DNA of 51,783 nt from Fibrisoma limi BUZ 3 (GCF_000296815.2 NZ_CAIT01000011.1:1-51783); one strand, 5' to 3'. Shown: positions 25,301-32,813, numbered from the stretch's first letter. A program made the numbers and translations. Notes: generated from the letters alone by a model not told the origin.

Positions 25301-26966
25301 CCGTGCTACGTACCGCCTGCCGCTGGACAAGATCCCGCTGCTCGACTGGATGGCGGCCGATGCCATCTACGGCATTGGCTATCAGTTCCAGGCCAACTCA
25401 TTCGGCATTGCCGATTCCACGGGCGTTCCGTTCGGTAACATTGTCCGGAACAACCGTGAGCGGGGTATTACGGGTCGGGTGGATCTGATTCGCCTGTACA
25501 ACAAGATTGCGGCCCTGCGCTGGGCCAATACGCCATCGCCGGTACGAAAGAATTTTGCCCGAAACCCAGGTGATATTGAAGACATCGAACGAAGCGAAAG
25601 CAAATTGCTCAAGAGTTTTACGCGGGCGTTGCTGACGGTGCGGGGGATCAATTTCTCGTATACCATTCAGGAGTCGACGATTCTGCCGGGCTTCCTGCCG
25701 ACGCCGTCGTTCTTCGGCTTGTCGAAGGATAATGCACCGGGGCTGGGTTTTGTGCTGGGAAGTCAGAACCGAACCATCCACTACCGGGCCGCCGAACGGG
25801 GCTGGCTGTCGCCAAGTATTGTTCAGAACACCGCGTTCCAGCAATCAGTCTCGAAAAACTTCAACGCCCGAACAACGCTCGAACCGTTCCGGGATTTCCG
25901 GATGCAGGTGGAATGGCGGCTGACCCGTACCGATGCGTACCAGGAATACTACCGGCCACGGGTCGAAGGCGGACCGTTCGAAACGCAGACGCCGGTACGT
26001 AATGGTCAGTTTAACATGTCGTTCTGGTCGTTCCGAACTGCGTTTATCGGGTTACGAAAAGACAACTCATCGCCAATCTTCGACCGGTTTGAGGAGTATC
26101 GGGAATATTTCATTGACCGACTAACTCAGGCCAATCCCGAAAAGCTTGCTCAATATGATAAAAACTCGCAGGACGTATTGATCCCGTCGTTCTTTGCTGC
26201 CTACAGTGGTCAGCCGAAGGAGAAAGCGCAGTTGTCGCCGTTCTATAACTTCCCGCTGCCGAACTGGCGCGTCGATTACAACGGCCTGTCGGGGTTGCCG
26301 TTCATCCGGAAGCAGTTCAGCGCGTTTACGCTTACGCATAGCTACACGTCGAATTACAGCGTTGGCAACTTCGTCTCGAACCTGGAATACGGGGCGCTGT
26401 ACGTAAACCTGGCCGTAACGGGTTATCCGCTGGCCGCGTATGCTAACAGCCAAGGGCAGTTCGTGCCGGTGTTTGCAATGAGTACCATCACCATGTCGGA
26501 GAAGTTTGCACCAATGCTGGGGGTACAGTTCCAGACCCGGAACCGGATCAGCGGCCGACTGGAGTATAATCAGAGTCGCGACGTAGCGCTGAACCTGTCG
26601 AACGCACAGGTTGCCGAATTGACTAACAAAGACCTGACGGCATCGGTGGGTTTTACGCGCAACAACTTCCGGCTGCCGTTCCGTATTAACGGAGCCTATA
26701 AGCGGTTGAAAAACGACCTGACGTTCTCATGCAGCCTGACGTTCCGCGATACGCGGGCTATCCAGCGGAAGCTCGACAACGAGTTCACCATTACGGCCGG
26801 CAACGTAAACTTCCAGTTGCGGCCGCAGGTCAGCTACATTGTCAGCCGCCGTCTGAACCTGAATTTCTACTTCGACCGGACGTTCAACGATCCGCTGGTA
26901 TCGAACTCGTTCCGCCGGGCTACTACGGCCGGTGGCATACAGGTAAAGTTCAATCTTGCTGAGTAA
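19368..26966 (+). CDS. sprA: Type IX secretion outer-membrane translocon / gliding motility protein SprA (Sov)
   Basis: A 2532-residue protein, in the size range of SprA, which forms the very large 36-strand outer-membrane barrel through which T9SS cargo leaves the cell. The hydrophobic signal segment is at about residues 28-46 (ending S-H-A-Q) behind a longer than usual polar start, so the true start may be slightly later. An Arg/Ala- and Pro/Thr-rich stretch (50-200) follows, then family landmarks: N-P-V-I-P-V, D-A-L-P-L-I-Q-T-K-E-L-S, the F-I-D-D-F-E-A motif near residue 978, and a C-terminus ending in a barrel strand (V-K-F-N-L-A-E). The frame is intact throughout. It is alone in its transcription unit, behind a long leader and ahead of a strong terminator. 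Confidence 0.97.
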   Translation: MVNPYLVHKYILNYLRLTTLINPDRGHNVWLVAVVWLLLGLNFSHAQDQPRRNAGRRQQAAADSARAVARRRAAFRADSIKQAIQERNDSIRAARSANRRPTVNWPDRRSTRFSERPSKSPYILRDPKGVSTDFQLDPTGGIGVTERVRPGVSLSGAPLPNSVQGRSGDLTTPPSAATPTTTPPGTLSPGVPIGGALPPSNYGLPYRPAEIIPFSTYNQLQNQRVQQNLWREYGARRDGQSSVTGRGLVPKLELPPVIDRLFGGGGVNFKPNGFVTLDFGYLYQFIDNPVIPVRQRRNGNFLFNEQISINFNGQVGERLGVLANFDTKAAFNFENALKLNYRPAGGLPSIGSNGIGGLPSNPLNNVQNPLQNGLPTPTVPGQFQPQNESIIQGLEAGNISWAVPSQLIPGVQNLFGVKTQLRFGKLRATVVASQQRSRKSEIVLRGGTSNRPFEIRADQYDENRHFFLSQFFRSRYEQSLRSLPQVTSGINVTRIEVYVTNRTNTTESLRNIVGFQDLGEGSPYNANNPNLQPINRSSPADNRANGLFGRLTSNPQNPLRQVDQTNEVLASTYNLQKTVDFELLRGAKRLTEREFKLQPDLGYISLVTPLRNDEILAVAYEYTYQGRRYKVGELTEDYQSREPREVLILKLLKSSTIRNNLQLPMWNLMMKNIYSLNTAQIARQGFQLRIVYKDDLTGIDNPNLQEGTQLQNRPLVQVFGMDRLNQQLDAQPDGNFDFVENYTVDSRYGKIIFPILEPFGSYLERQFLPGEEALRAKYVFNELYRTTLADAQQIADKNKFFLRGAYQSGNGAEVQLPYGVNEQSVQVTAGGVPLVAGQDYVLESQTGRLRIVNESVTNSGREIRISFEQPDLFQNQIRTLLGTRLDYSLSPDVNLGMTAMRMRETPAGFLTRVAIGNEPVNNTILGFDANIRKESRALTRLLDALPLIQTKELSTIQFQGEVAQLLPGVNPRVNNDAFIDDFEAARTIYDLTRQPTRWRLGATPQQFPQGSFSNPLEYAYNRARISVYSVDPTIYGTTGLRTVSTGIDPEQLNAFAYERYFLPNDLFKGRSARVVQLPESILDVSYFPNERGMYNYNPNLTPDGRLPNPRQNFGSVTRAVASDIDFDNANVENITFWLMDPFVQGPSGVVRGSPDDSRNTNNTTGGKLIFNLGDISEDVVKDGRYQFENGFPANGDTTGTNRQLGTERTAWGRAPLQQFVTNAFQSGGRENQDIGLDGLKNADEQTFFRDYLNTLRTRGVTGEALNEIENDPSNDDFRFYLGEQADQQKYVVARYKRFMGMENNSPEVTDPNNLLTPASSTLPDIEDLNIDNTINDNEAYYEYEVDLRPNRLEVGQGYIVDKIVTQPQGLPQPVTWYQFRIPVREFLRKVGNINGFKSIRFVRMYLTDFQQPVVLRFAQLQMEANQYRKYTGDLNQRGLQEVPEPYDANFTVSTVNIEENGDVAGAGTGDKYIYTVPPGYRRDRDYTQVNQVELNEQSMRMSVTNLRDGDSRAAFRNTNFDLQFRERLKMFIHMHNDQNESGQVSAFVRIGTDFTDNYYEVEIPNLTATREGVTDPSLVWPVENELDIALEDFINLKLKRNQELTRRTSLPFSSRSSDGKYIITVVGNPDLSSVQTVMIGVRNPKIQGDGERPKSFTIWVNELRANGFDQQGGIAAIGSVNAKLADVATVTASGRISTFGFGGVQTRIGDRTKETTSEFGISSAISVDKFLPERWGFRIPLYVNYDNRKVDPHFNPLDPDTELDKSLSIIENVDERAAYRRLVQDNSTRRGYNFSNVRKVKTNPNAKAHFWDFENFAFTYAFNDARRTNILTDEYVQRQYRGGISYTYSSQPRAFEPFRNRQSFDAPYLRWLKDFNLTLLPTLVSIRTDMDRSFVKTQLRNSDLTTEGIIPQFEKYFLFNRYYDLTWNLTRNLVVTYRGVANSIIDEPAGDINSEAKRDSILQSIRRFGRIKNFVQDIRATYRLPLDKIPLLDWMAADAIYGIGYQFQANSFGIADSTGVPFGNIVRNNRERGITGRVDLIRLYNKIAALRWANTPSPVRKNFARNPGDIEDIERSESKLLKSFTRALLTVRGINFSYTIQESTILPGFLPTPSFFGLSKDNAPGLGFVLGSQNRTIHYRAAERGWLSPSIVQNTAFQQSVSKNFNARTTLEPFRDFRMQVEWRLTRTDAYQEYYRPRVEGGPFETQTPVRNGQFNMSFWSFRTAFIGLRKDNSSPIFDRFEEYREYFIDRLTQANPEKLAQYDKNSQDVLIPSFFAAYSGQPKEKAQLSPFYNFPLPNWRVDYNGLSGLPFIRKQFSAFTLTHSYTSNYSVGNFVSNLEYGALYVNLAVTGYPLAAYANSQGQFVPVFAMSTITMSEKFAPMLGVQFQTRNRISGRLEYNQSRDVALNLSNAQVAELTNKDLTASVGFTRNNFRLPFRINGAYKRLKNDLTFSCSLTFRDTRAIQRKLDNEFTITAGNVNFQLRPQVSYIVSRRLNLNFYFDRTFNDPLVSNSFRRATTAGGIQVKFNLAE

Positions 26967-26980
26967 GGCGATCCGATCAA

Positions 26981-27030
26981 TAAAAATGACAGCCCTGATG
27001 AGCAACTGCTCATCAGGGCTGTCATTTTTA
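26981..27030 (+). terminator. Strong terminator after sprA
   Basis: A 24-bp inverted repeat (26981-27004 and 27007-27030) centred on AC, with flanking A and T runs, 15 bp after the sprA stop. Nearly symmetric, so it could work on both strands. Confidence 0.85.
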
Positions 27031-27080
27031 AGCAGAAATCCTCGTAACTTAGGTAAGCGACCACACAAGCACCGAGCGCC

Positions 27081-27851
27081 ATGAAGTTAGAAGAGGAACT
27101 GATCATCGTACAATACGGGCAGGGCGTTTTGTCGGAGGAAGAACTGCTTCGTCGGTTTGCGCAACTGGATGAGATTGGTCAGTGGCAAAGCGTTAATGCG
27201 CTAATGTATCTGTTGAGGAAGCTTGAACCTACGGTTGATGAAGAGGCCACCGTTGCCGAGCCCACAAATGAGTTGGAAGCATCCTATACCAACATTGGAA
27301 ACTCTGGTAAAAAGAACACAGCCATTCGGCGGATTAACGTATATAGTGCTAAGCTGAAAGAATCATACAGGTCGTTGCTGGACCAGTTTAAACGGGATCT
27401 TCAACGACAGTACGCTATAGAAAAAGAAAATCCATCATCATGGTGGTACTGGGACTTGTCGAAAAAAGAGCTTGTCGACAGTCTGTTGGCAGACTACCGG
27501 GCGTTGGTGGAAGAGGTGTATAGCAACCCGAGTTTCCGGGGGGAGTTCGCCTGTATTGCCAAGCTCTGGCATGACGACGTAACGACGAAAAAAGCGCTGG
27601 CGGAAGCCCCCAAATCAGCGATTAACCATCAATATCATTTTGCTACGTACGACGAGGTAATCGAGCAGTCGCTTAAAAGCTACAGCCACATAGTCAACCG
27701 GCCGATCTGGTTACTGTCAAATTCGGTACGGAAAGCGTTGATCAAACAATACAGGCTTGATTCTGATCAGGCCGGTAACGTACTCTGGGATGTCGTTGAG
27801 CAGCACTTTCGGGAAAAATACGAGGATGATCTCCCAGTACCCATGCGTTAA
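27081..27851 (+). CDS. Hypothetical helical protein, DUF5958-like
   Basis: A 256-residue soluble protein without signal peptide. The N-terminus (E-E-E-L-I-I-V-Q-Y-G-Q-G-V-L-S-E-E-E-L) and a central S-S-W-W-Y-W-D-L-S-K motif near residues 115-124 recall DUF5958, a small Bacteroidota family without assigned role; I recall this from memory and it needs a profile check. The C-terminal half (about 140-256) is helical with aromatic residues and may be a separate domain. It contains no catalytic motif that I recognise. It sits 50 bp after the sprA terminator on the same strand and probably has its own promoter. Confidence 0.7.
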   Translation: MKLEEELIIVQYGQGVLSEEELLRRFAQLDEIGQWQSVNALMYLLRKLEPTVDEEATVAEPTNELEASYTNIGNSGKKNTAIRRINVYSAKLKESYRSLLDQFKRDLQRQYAIEKENPSSWWYWDLSKKELVDSLLADYRALVEEVYSNPSFRGEFACIAKLWHDDVTTKKALAEAPKSAINHQYHFATYDEVIEQSLKSYSHIVNRPIWLLSNSVRKALIKQYRLDSDQAGNVLWDVVEQHFREKYEDDLPVPMR

Positions 27852-27966
27852 GCTGACCAATGATCATAGCCCTATCCGAGTGTTTATAGCTTAGTTGGCG
27901 AATCGTGCATAGTGGCTAACTTTTCGGCGCTGAATGGGTTTCATTGTCTGACTATACAATCAGACC

Positions 27967-29028
27967 ATGAACTATAACTTCCTCGGGAACACCGGCGTAC
28001 TGGTGTCCGAACTCTGCCTGGGTACCATGACCTTCGGTGGCAACGGTTACTGGCAGGCCATTGGCGAACTGCAACAGGAAGCCGTCAACGACATTCTTAA
28101 AACGGCCGTTGAGCAGGGTATCAACTTCATCGACACGGCCAACGTCTATTCCTTCGGGCAATCAGAAACCTTGCTGGGGCAGGCCATCAAGGACCTCGGT
28201 CTCTCGCGCGACGAACTCGTCATTGCTACCAAAGTGCGGGGTCGCATGGGCGACGGCAAGAATCAGGTGGGGCTGGGGCGCCTGCAAATTATGCAGCAAC
28301 TGGACGGTAGCCTGAAACGCCTGCAACTCGATCACGTTGATCTCTATCAGATTCACGGCTTTGATCCTGTTACACCCCTCGAAGAAACCATGCGGGGGCT
28401 GGAAGATGTGGTGCGGAGCGGAAAGGTACGCTACATCGGTTGCAGTAACCTGGCAGCCTGGCAGGTTATGAAAGCCAACGGAATTGCCGAGAAGCATGGG
28501 TGGGGTAAGTTTGTCTCTACCCAAAACTACTATTCCATTGCCGGTCGAGACCTCGAAAACGAAATCGTACCGATGGTGCAGGATCAGCAGATGGCGATTT
28601 TGCCCTGGAGTCCGCTGGCGGGCGGGTTCCTGTCCGGCAAATACACCCGCGACAATAAACCCAGCGACGGCTCCCGCCGACTGAACTTTGATTTTCCGCC
28701 CGTCGATCAGGAATACGCCTACGACATCATCGACGTCATGAAACGTATTGGCGACGAACATGGGGTATCGGTGGCGCAGGTGGCCCTAGCCTGGGTGCTG
28801 AAAAAACCGGGCGTCACGAGTGTCATCATCGGAGCTAAAAACAACGATCAACTGACCGACAACATTAAGGCCACCGAACTGAAGTTAACCGACGAGCAAA
28901 TGGCCGAACTGGATAAGGTCAGTGCTAAACCGAAGCCGTATCCGCAGTGGATGATTGAGCGGCAGGGCAACGACCGAATCAGCGGCAGCAACTGGTCGCC
29001 CAACCGTAGTACCGTATCGCAGAAGTAG
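27967..29028 (+). CDS. Aldo/keto reductase
   Basis: A 353-residue NADPH-dependent oxidoreductase with a TIM-barrel fold. The catalytic tetrad is visible: Asp and Tyr in F-I-D-T-A-N-V-Y, Lys in V-I-A-T-K-V-R-G, and His in Y-Q-I-H-G-F. The C-terminal cofactor region has S-V-I-I-G-A-K-N-N-D-Q-L. It is closest in pattern to the YajO/general-stress AKR type acting on small carbonyl compounds, but the substrate cannot be fixed. It is a stand-alone gene between the DUF5958-like gene and gcvH. Confidence 0.93.
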   Translation: MNYNFLGNTGVLVSELCLGTMTFGGNGYWQAIGELQQEAVNDILKTAVEQGINFIDTANVYSFGQSETLLGQAIKDLGLSRDELVIATKVRGRMGDGKNQVGLGRLQIMQQLDGSLKRLQLDHVDLYQIHGFDPVTPLEETMRGLEDVVRSGKVRYIGCSNLAAWQVMKANGIAEKHGWGKFVSTQNYYSIAGRDLENEIVPMVQDQQMAILPWSPLAGGFLSGKYTRDNKPSDGSRRLNFDFPPVDQEYAYDIIDVMKRIGDEHGVSVAQVALAWVLKKPGVTSVIIGAKNNDQLTDNIKATELKLTDEQMAELDKVSAKPKPYPQWMIERQGNDRISGSNWSPNRSTVSQK

Positions 29029-29118
29029 TATAACCGGTCGGGCTCGCTTAGTTGTAGACTGCATTTGCAAATCAGCCCCCGGCTACCGTATTTTGCGGAA
29101 CAAACCAGAACGATACGA

Positions 29119-29502
29119 ATGAATTTCCCCGCTGAACTGAGTTATACGCAGGACCACGAGTGGATTCGGATAGAAGATGACGGTACGGCCGTGGTAGGCA
29201 TCACGGATTTCGCGCAGCACGAACTGGGCGACATTGTTTTTATCGATGTAACGACGGTTGGCGAGTCGCTTGGTAAAGGTGACGTATTCGGTTCCGTGGA
29301 AGCCGTAAAAACCGTAAACGATCTGTTTCTGCCCATCGAGGGCGAGGTGCTGGCGATAAACACGGAGATCGAAAAATCGCCCGAGTTGGTCAACAGTGAT
29401 CCTTACGGCCGGGGCTGGCTGATCCGGATGAAACCTGCCGACGCGAGCCAGGTCGACGGCTTGTTAACCGCCGAAGCGTACAAAGAATTAGTCGGTGCCT
29501 GA
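29119..29502 (+). CDS. gcvH: Glycine cleavage system H protein
   Basis: A 127-residue lipoyl carrier that shuttles the aminomethyl group between the P, T and L proteins of the glycine cleavage system. I start it at 29119 ([10 protein letters not shown]), which aligns with the normal H-protein opening; the longer in-frame reading adds 18 unlikely residues. The lipoylated lysine is Lys64 in S-V-E-A-V-K-T-V. The remaining gcv genes are not nearby. In many Bacteroidota gcvH follows sprA and precedes a VanZ gene; here it still lies between them, with insertions on both sides. Confidence 0.96.
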   Translation: MNFPAELSYTQDHEWIRIEDDGTAVVGITDFAQHELGDIVFIDVTTVGESLGKGDVFGSVEAVKTVNDLFLPIEGEVLAINTEIEKSPELVNSDPYGRGWLIRMKPADASQVDGLLTAEAYKELVGA

Positions 29503-29523
29503 TGGCCCATAACCGATTGTCCA

Positions 29524-29562
29524 AAGGCTCCGCGTGGCTCACTGCCCGTGGGGCTTTTTTTT
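29524..29562 (+). terminator. Terminator after gcvH
   Basis: A wobble-containing 11-bp stem (29524-29534 with 29547-29557) and an eight-T run, ending only about 5 bp before the next ATG. The dihydroorotase-like gene therefore either depends on readthrough or has a promoter inside gcvH. Confidence 0.6.
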
Positions 29563-29567
29563 AACCT

Positions 29568-30884
29568 ATGCAACTACTCATTCGCGCTGCGCACATTGTG
29601 GATGCGGCTTCGTCGGCCGACGGGCAGGTTTGTGATGTACTGATCGAAAACGGTCTCATTCAGCAGATCGGTACGGACATCACTACACCCGATAACGCCC
29701 GGATCATTGAAGAGCCTAATCTGCACGTATCGCCGGGTTGGGTCGATCTACGGGTGCTGGCCCAGGACCCCGGTTTTGAACATAAGGAGGACATTACAAG
29801 TGTCTGTCGGGCAGCCGCAGCCGGGGGCTTTACTGACATTGCTCTTCTACCAAACACCCAGCCAGTCGTTGATACGAAAGGTACGCTGGGTTACGTCCGG
29901 CGGATGGCGGAAGGGCAGCCGGTCAGCGTTCATGTCATTGCTGCCATCACGAAAAAAGCAGCCGGTGAGGATTTTACCGACATGATCGATCTGCATCATG
30001 GCGGAGCGGTAGCATTTTCGGATGGGTCGCATCCCCTTCAGAATCCGGACCTGCTGCTGAAAACCCTTCAGTACCTGCAACCTATTGGTGGCCTGCTCAT
30101 AAACCGGCCGGAAGAGCAGATGCTGACCCGCTTCGGACAGATGCACGAAGGGGTACAGAGTACGTTGTTGGGCATGAAAGGGATACCGGCCATTGCAGAA
30201 GAGTTAATCGTTGAACGCGACCTGCGGCTGCTGGGTTACACCCTGGGCGAAGGGCATGGAGCGTGGGACTCAGACTCCTCGGCCCTCAGCCCTCAGCCCC
30301 CGGCGCTTCACTTTTCCACTATTTCGTCGGCTCGTTCGGTTGAGCTGATTCGTCAGGCCAAGCAGCGTGGCCTGCCCGTTAGCTGCGATGTGGCGGCTCA
30401 TCAGCTCGTTTTTGATGATTCGGCGCTGGCCAGCTTCGATACAAACCTGAAAGTGAATCCGCCGTTTCGGTCGGCCGACGACGTAGCGGCTTTGTGGCAG
30501 GGCCTGGCCGATGGGACGATCGATGCCATTGTGTCGGATCATACGCCCCAGGATGCCGAAAGCAAAAACCTGGAGTTCGATCAGGCCGAGTTTGGCGCTA
30601 CGGGTCTGGAAACGCTGTTTGCTGCCGTCGTCACGTACAACACCGGGCTATCGCTGGGTCAGATTATCGAAAAACTGACGATACGGGCGCGGCAGATTCT
30701 ACGGTTGCCGACCATTAGTATTGCCGAGGGGCAATCCGCCAGCCTGACGCTGTTCGACCCGGCGAAACAATGGACCTTCGACCGGTCGTTATCAAAATCT
30801 AAAAATTCGCCGTTTCTGGGGCAGACGCTGACGGGTCGTGCCATCGGAACGGTGTATCAGGGCCAGTTTCACCACGTCCTATGA
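29568..30884 (+). CDS. Dihydroorotase homologue lacking metal ligands (pseudo-DHOase)
   Basis: A 438-residue amidohydrolase-fold protein of the dihydroorotase (PyrC class I) family. Family landmarks are kept: the P-G-W-V-D and D-P-G-F-E-H-K-E-D-I region, A-A-A-G-G-F-T-D and L-P-N-T-Q-P. The usual D-x-H-x-H pair is D-L-R-V-L at residues 60-64, the H-A-E-D position reads N-R-P-E-E, and D-H-A-P-H reads D-H-T-P-Q. With the binuclear zinc site gone, catalysis is unlikely; non-catalytic DHOases are known to act as structural partners of aspartate carbamoyltransferase. Residues ~227-247 form an insert rich in Ser/Pro with DNA of repeat character. It overlaps the next gene by ATGA. Confidence 0.88.
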   Translation: MQLLIRAAHIVDAASSADGQVCDVLIENGLIQQIGTDITTPDNARIIEEPNLHVSPGWVDLRVLAQDPGFEHKEDITSVCRAAAAGGFTDIALLPNTQPVVDTKGTLGYVRRMAEGQPVSVHVIAAITKKAAGEDFTDMIDLHHGGAVAFSDGSHPLQNPDLLLKTLQYLQPIGGLLINRPEEQMLTRFGQMHEGVQSTLLGMKGIPAIAEELIVERDLRLLGYTLGEGHGAWDSDSSALSPQPPALHFSTISSARSVELIRQAKQRGLPVSCDVAAHQLVFDDSALASFDTNLKVNPPFRSADDVAALWQGLADGTIDAIVSDHTPQDAESKNLEFDQAEFGATGLETLFAAVVTYNTGLSLGQIIEKLTIRARQILRLPTISIAEGQSASLTLFDPAKQWTFDRSLSKSKNSPFLGQTLTGRAIGTVYQGQFHHVL

Positions 30885-31432
30885 AGCAGATCATCGCGTA
30901 TTTCAATCAACCGCTGCTGAAACTCCCGCTCCTGTTTGGACTGCTGACGGGCGTATTGTGTTTCGTATACTTTCTGGCGCTCTATGCGGTGGATGTCCCC
31001 CCGTTGGGCAACATCCGGTCACTGGATTTCGGCATTCACATTATTCTGATGATAGCAGCCGTCTGGTACTACCGCCGGACTGTCGGGAACGGATTGCTGC
31101 ATTTATGGGAGGGCATCAGCATCTGCTACGTGCTTAACACGGTAGCGGCTCTCGTAACGGGCTGGTTGATCTACCTGTTCATTGCATTCGTCGATCCTGG
31201 TGTTTTTACCGAATACGTAGCGAATTCGAAAAAGTTACTGCTGGAAGGAAAACCGCAGATCGTTGAGAAGCTGGGACAAGCCACCTTTGATGAGCAGTGG
31301 AAGCAGGTAAACAGTATGGAACCGGGGGTGCTCTTGCCCGACGAACTGACGAAGAAAACAATTCTGGCGGTGTTGCCGGTACTTATAATTTCGCTTATCT
31401 TCCGCAAGCAGGACTACAGTGTGCTGCGATAA
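30881..31432 (+). CDS. DUF4199 membrane protein 1
   Basis: A 183-residue inner-membrane protein with four hydrophobic helices (about 16-36, 48-62, 76-98 and 155-171) and a charged segment between the third and fourth. The pattern fits DUF4199, a Bacteroidota family of unknown function. Its ATG overlaps the stop of the dihydroorotase homologue (ATGA), so translation is probably coupled. A second DUF4199 gene follows after 32 bp, and the pair looks like an old duplication. No functional residues are recognised. Confidence 0.78.
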   Translation: MKQIIAYFNQPLLKLPLLFGLLTGVLCFVYFLALYAVDVPPLGNIRSLDFGIHIILMIAAVWYYRRTVGNGLLHLWEGISICYVLNTVAALVTGWLIYLFIAFVDPGVFTEYVANSKKLLLEGKPQIVEKLGQATFDEQWKQVNSMEPGVLLPDELTKKTILAVLPVLIISLIFRKQDYSVLR

Positions 31433-31464
31433 ACCAACTTTTTCGAACCTAACCGCTTAGTTCA

Positions 31465-31986
31465 ATGGATGAAAAAACATCTACTGCCCGTGTTGCTTTA
31501 AAATGGGGTTTGATTATAGGCATTGGTACGATTATCTATTCAATTGTACTTTTTACCCTGGATTTGACCACAAACCGTGGCCTGAGTGTGCTGACTTACG
31601 GTATCTTCATTGCCGGTCTGGTACTGGCCATGCGTGAATTCCGTACTGCAAACGGCGGCTACATGACCTACGGCGAAGGGGTTGGACTAGGGGCCCTGGC
31701 CTCCGCCATTGCCGGCGTTCTGTCGTCGGCCTTCAGCGTTTTCTACATGACAGTGATTGATCCCGGCTTTCAGGAGCGCCTGATGGACCAGACGCGCGAG
31801 CAGTTGGAGGAGCAGGGCCAGTTGTCCGACGAGCAGATTGATCAGGCTATTGAAATGGGGCAATCCTTTCAGAGCCCCGGCCTGTTGTTTGTATTTGGAA
31901 TTTTTGGGTCAATACTGATCGGCGTCCTGCTGACGTTAATTATCGCGGCCATTATGCGCCGGAACAAGGCAAATCCGTTTGAATAA
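31465..31986 (+). CDS. DUF4199 membrane protein 2
   Basis: A 173-residue protein, again with four hydrophobic helices (about 13-30, 38-54, 70-96 and 140-163) and an acidic, Gln-rich segment (E-Q-L-E-E-Q-G-Q-L-S-D-E-Q) before the last helix. The N-terminal A-L-K-W-G-L-I-I-G and the P-G-F-Q-E-R motif are typical of DUF4199. It is probably co-transcribed with the two preceding genes. The function is unknown; the close placement to gldF may only reflect an accumulation of membrane-protein genes. Confidence 0.83.
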   Translation: MDEKTSTARVALKWGLIIGIGTIIYSIVLFTLDLTTNRGLSVLTYGIFIAGLVLAMREFRTANGGYMTYGEGVGLGALASAIAGVLSSAFSVFYMTVIDPGFQERLMDQTREQLEEQGQLSDEQIDQAIEMGQSFQSPGLLFVFGIFGSILIGVLLTLIIAAIMRRNKANPFE

Positions 31987-31993
31987 GAAGTTG

Positions 31994-32072
31994 GTGGTTT
32001 GCAGTTTGTAGGTTTACGGTCGACAGGACTGTAAAGCAGCAAACCACAACCGTCAACCGTCAAACTGCAAAC
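31994..32072. repeat. Interleaved inverted repeats in the gldF leader
   Basis: GTTTGCAGTTTG (31997-32008) pairs perfectly with CAAACTGCAAAC (32061-32072). The left arm's 5' part, GTGGTTTGC (31994-32002), also pairs with GCAAACCAC (32039-32047), so two mutually exclusive hairpins are possible. CGTCAAC/CGTCAAA units at 32051-32064 add a direct repeat. It may be a decayed dispersed intergenic repeat or an attenuator-like leader. Confidence 0.55.
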
Positions 32073-32078
32073 TAAACC

Positions 32079-32798
32079 GTGCTGGCTATCTTTCGGAAAG
32101 AAATAAATCAATTTTTCAGTTCGCCCATTGCCTACATCATCATGGTTGTGTTTCTCACAGCCGTGGGCCTTTTGCTTTGGGTTTTTCCCGACACCAGTCT
32201 GCTGGACTACGGTTATGCCGATATGGGGTCTTTCTTCAATCTGACACCCTATGTCATGCTGTTTCTAGTGCCAGCCGTTACGATGCGGTCCATCGCCGAA
32301 GAAGTACGTACCGGTACGCTGGAGTGGTTACTGACTAAACCGGTTAGCCGCTGGAGCGTGGTCGCCGGTAAGTTTCTGGCGAGCTGGCTGCTCGTGGCGC
32401 TCATGCTGGTGCCAACCTTGCTGTACTACGTAACGCTCTATCAACTGGGTAGTCCCGTTGGCAATATTGACTCGGCCGGGGTGGCCGGGTCGTACATTGG
32501 GTTGCTGCTGCTGGCGGGGGTGTTCGTGGCTATTGGCTTGTGGGCGTCATCATTGAACGACAACCAGGTCGTTGCGTTCGTGCTGGGCGTATTTTTTTGC
32601 TTCCTGCTTTTTATGGGCCTGAGCGAAATTGCCGGGTTGAACGTTCTGGGCGGATTGTCCTACTACGTATCCTACTTTGCGCTTGATGAGCAGTATCAGG
32701 CGCTGGGACGGGGACTGATCGACTCGCGGAATGTTGTCTACCTGCTGAGCCTGATCGTATTTTTTCTGCTGCTGACCGCAAATCGGCTGAAGCGCTAG
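32079..32798 (+). CDS. gldF: Gliding-motility-type ABC transporter permease GldF
   Basis: A 239-residue inner-membrane ABC-2-type permease with six hydrophobic helices. The N-terminus (L-A-I-F-R-K-E-I-N-Q-F-F-S-S-P) and P-A-V-T-M-R-S-I-A-E-E-V-R-T-G-T-L-E-W-L-L-T-K-P are characteristic of GldF and related ABC-2 permeases. In Flavobacterium johnsoniae GldF acts with GldG (accessory membrane protein) and GldA (ATPase). Neither gldG nor gldA is next to it; a VanZ gene follows instead. Translation starts at a GTG. The leader carries interleaved inverted repeats. The specific GldF assignment over another ABC-2 permease rests on sequence pattern and the motility context. Confidence 0.82.
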   Translation: MLAIFRKEINQFFSSPIAYIIMVVFLTAVGLLLWVFPDTSLLDYGYADMGSFFNLTPYVMLFLVPAVTMRSIAEEVRTGTLEWLLTKPVSRWSVVAGKFLASWLLVALMLVPTLLYYVTLYQLGSPVGNIDSAGVAGSYIGLLLLAGVFVAIGLWASSLNDNQVVAFVLGVFFCFLLFMGLSEIAGLNVLGGLSYYVSYFALDEQYQALGRGLIDSRNVVYLLSLIVFFLLLTANRLKR

Positions 32799-32805
32799 AA
32801 TGATA

Positions 32806-32813
32806 TACCTTTG
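32806..32813 (+). promoter_or_regulatory. Putative -7 element (TACCTTTG) of the VanZ gene
   Basis: An exact TAnnTTTG match just after the gldF stop, 35 nt before the ATG at 32849. A GTG at 32831 would leave a leader of only about 10 nt. Confidence 0.5.
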
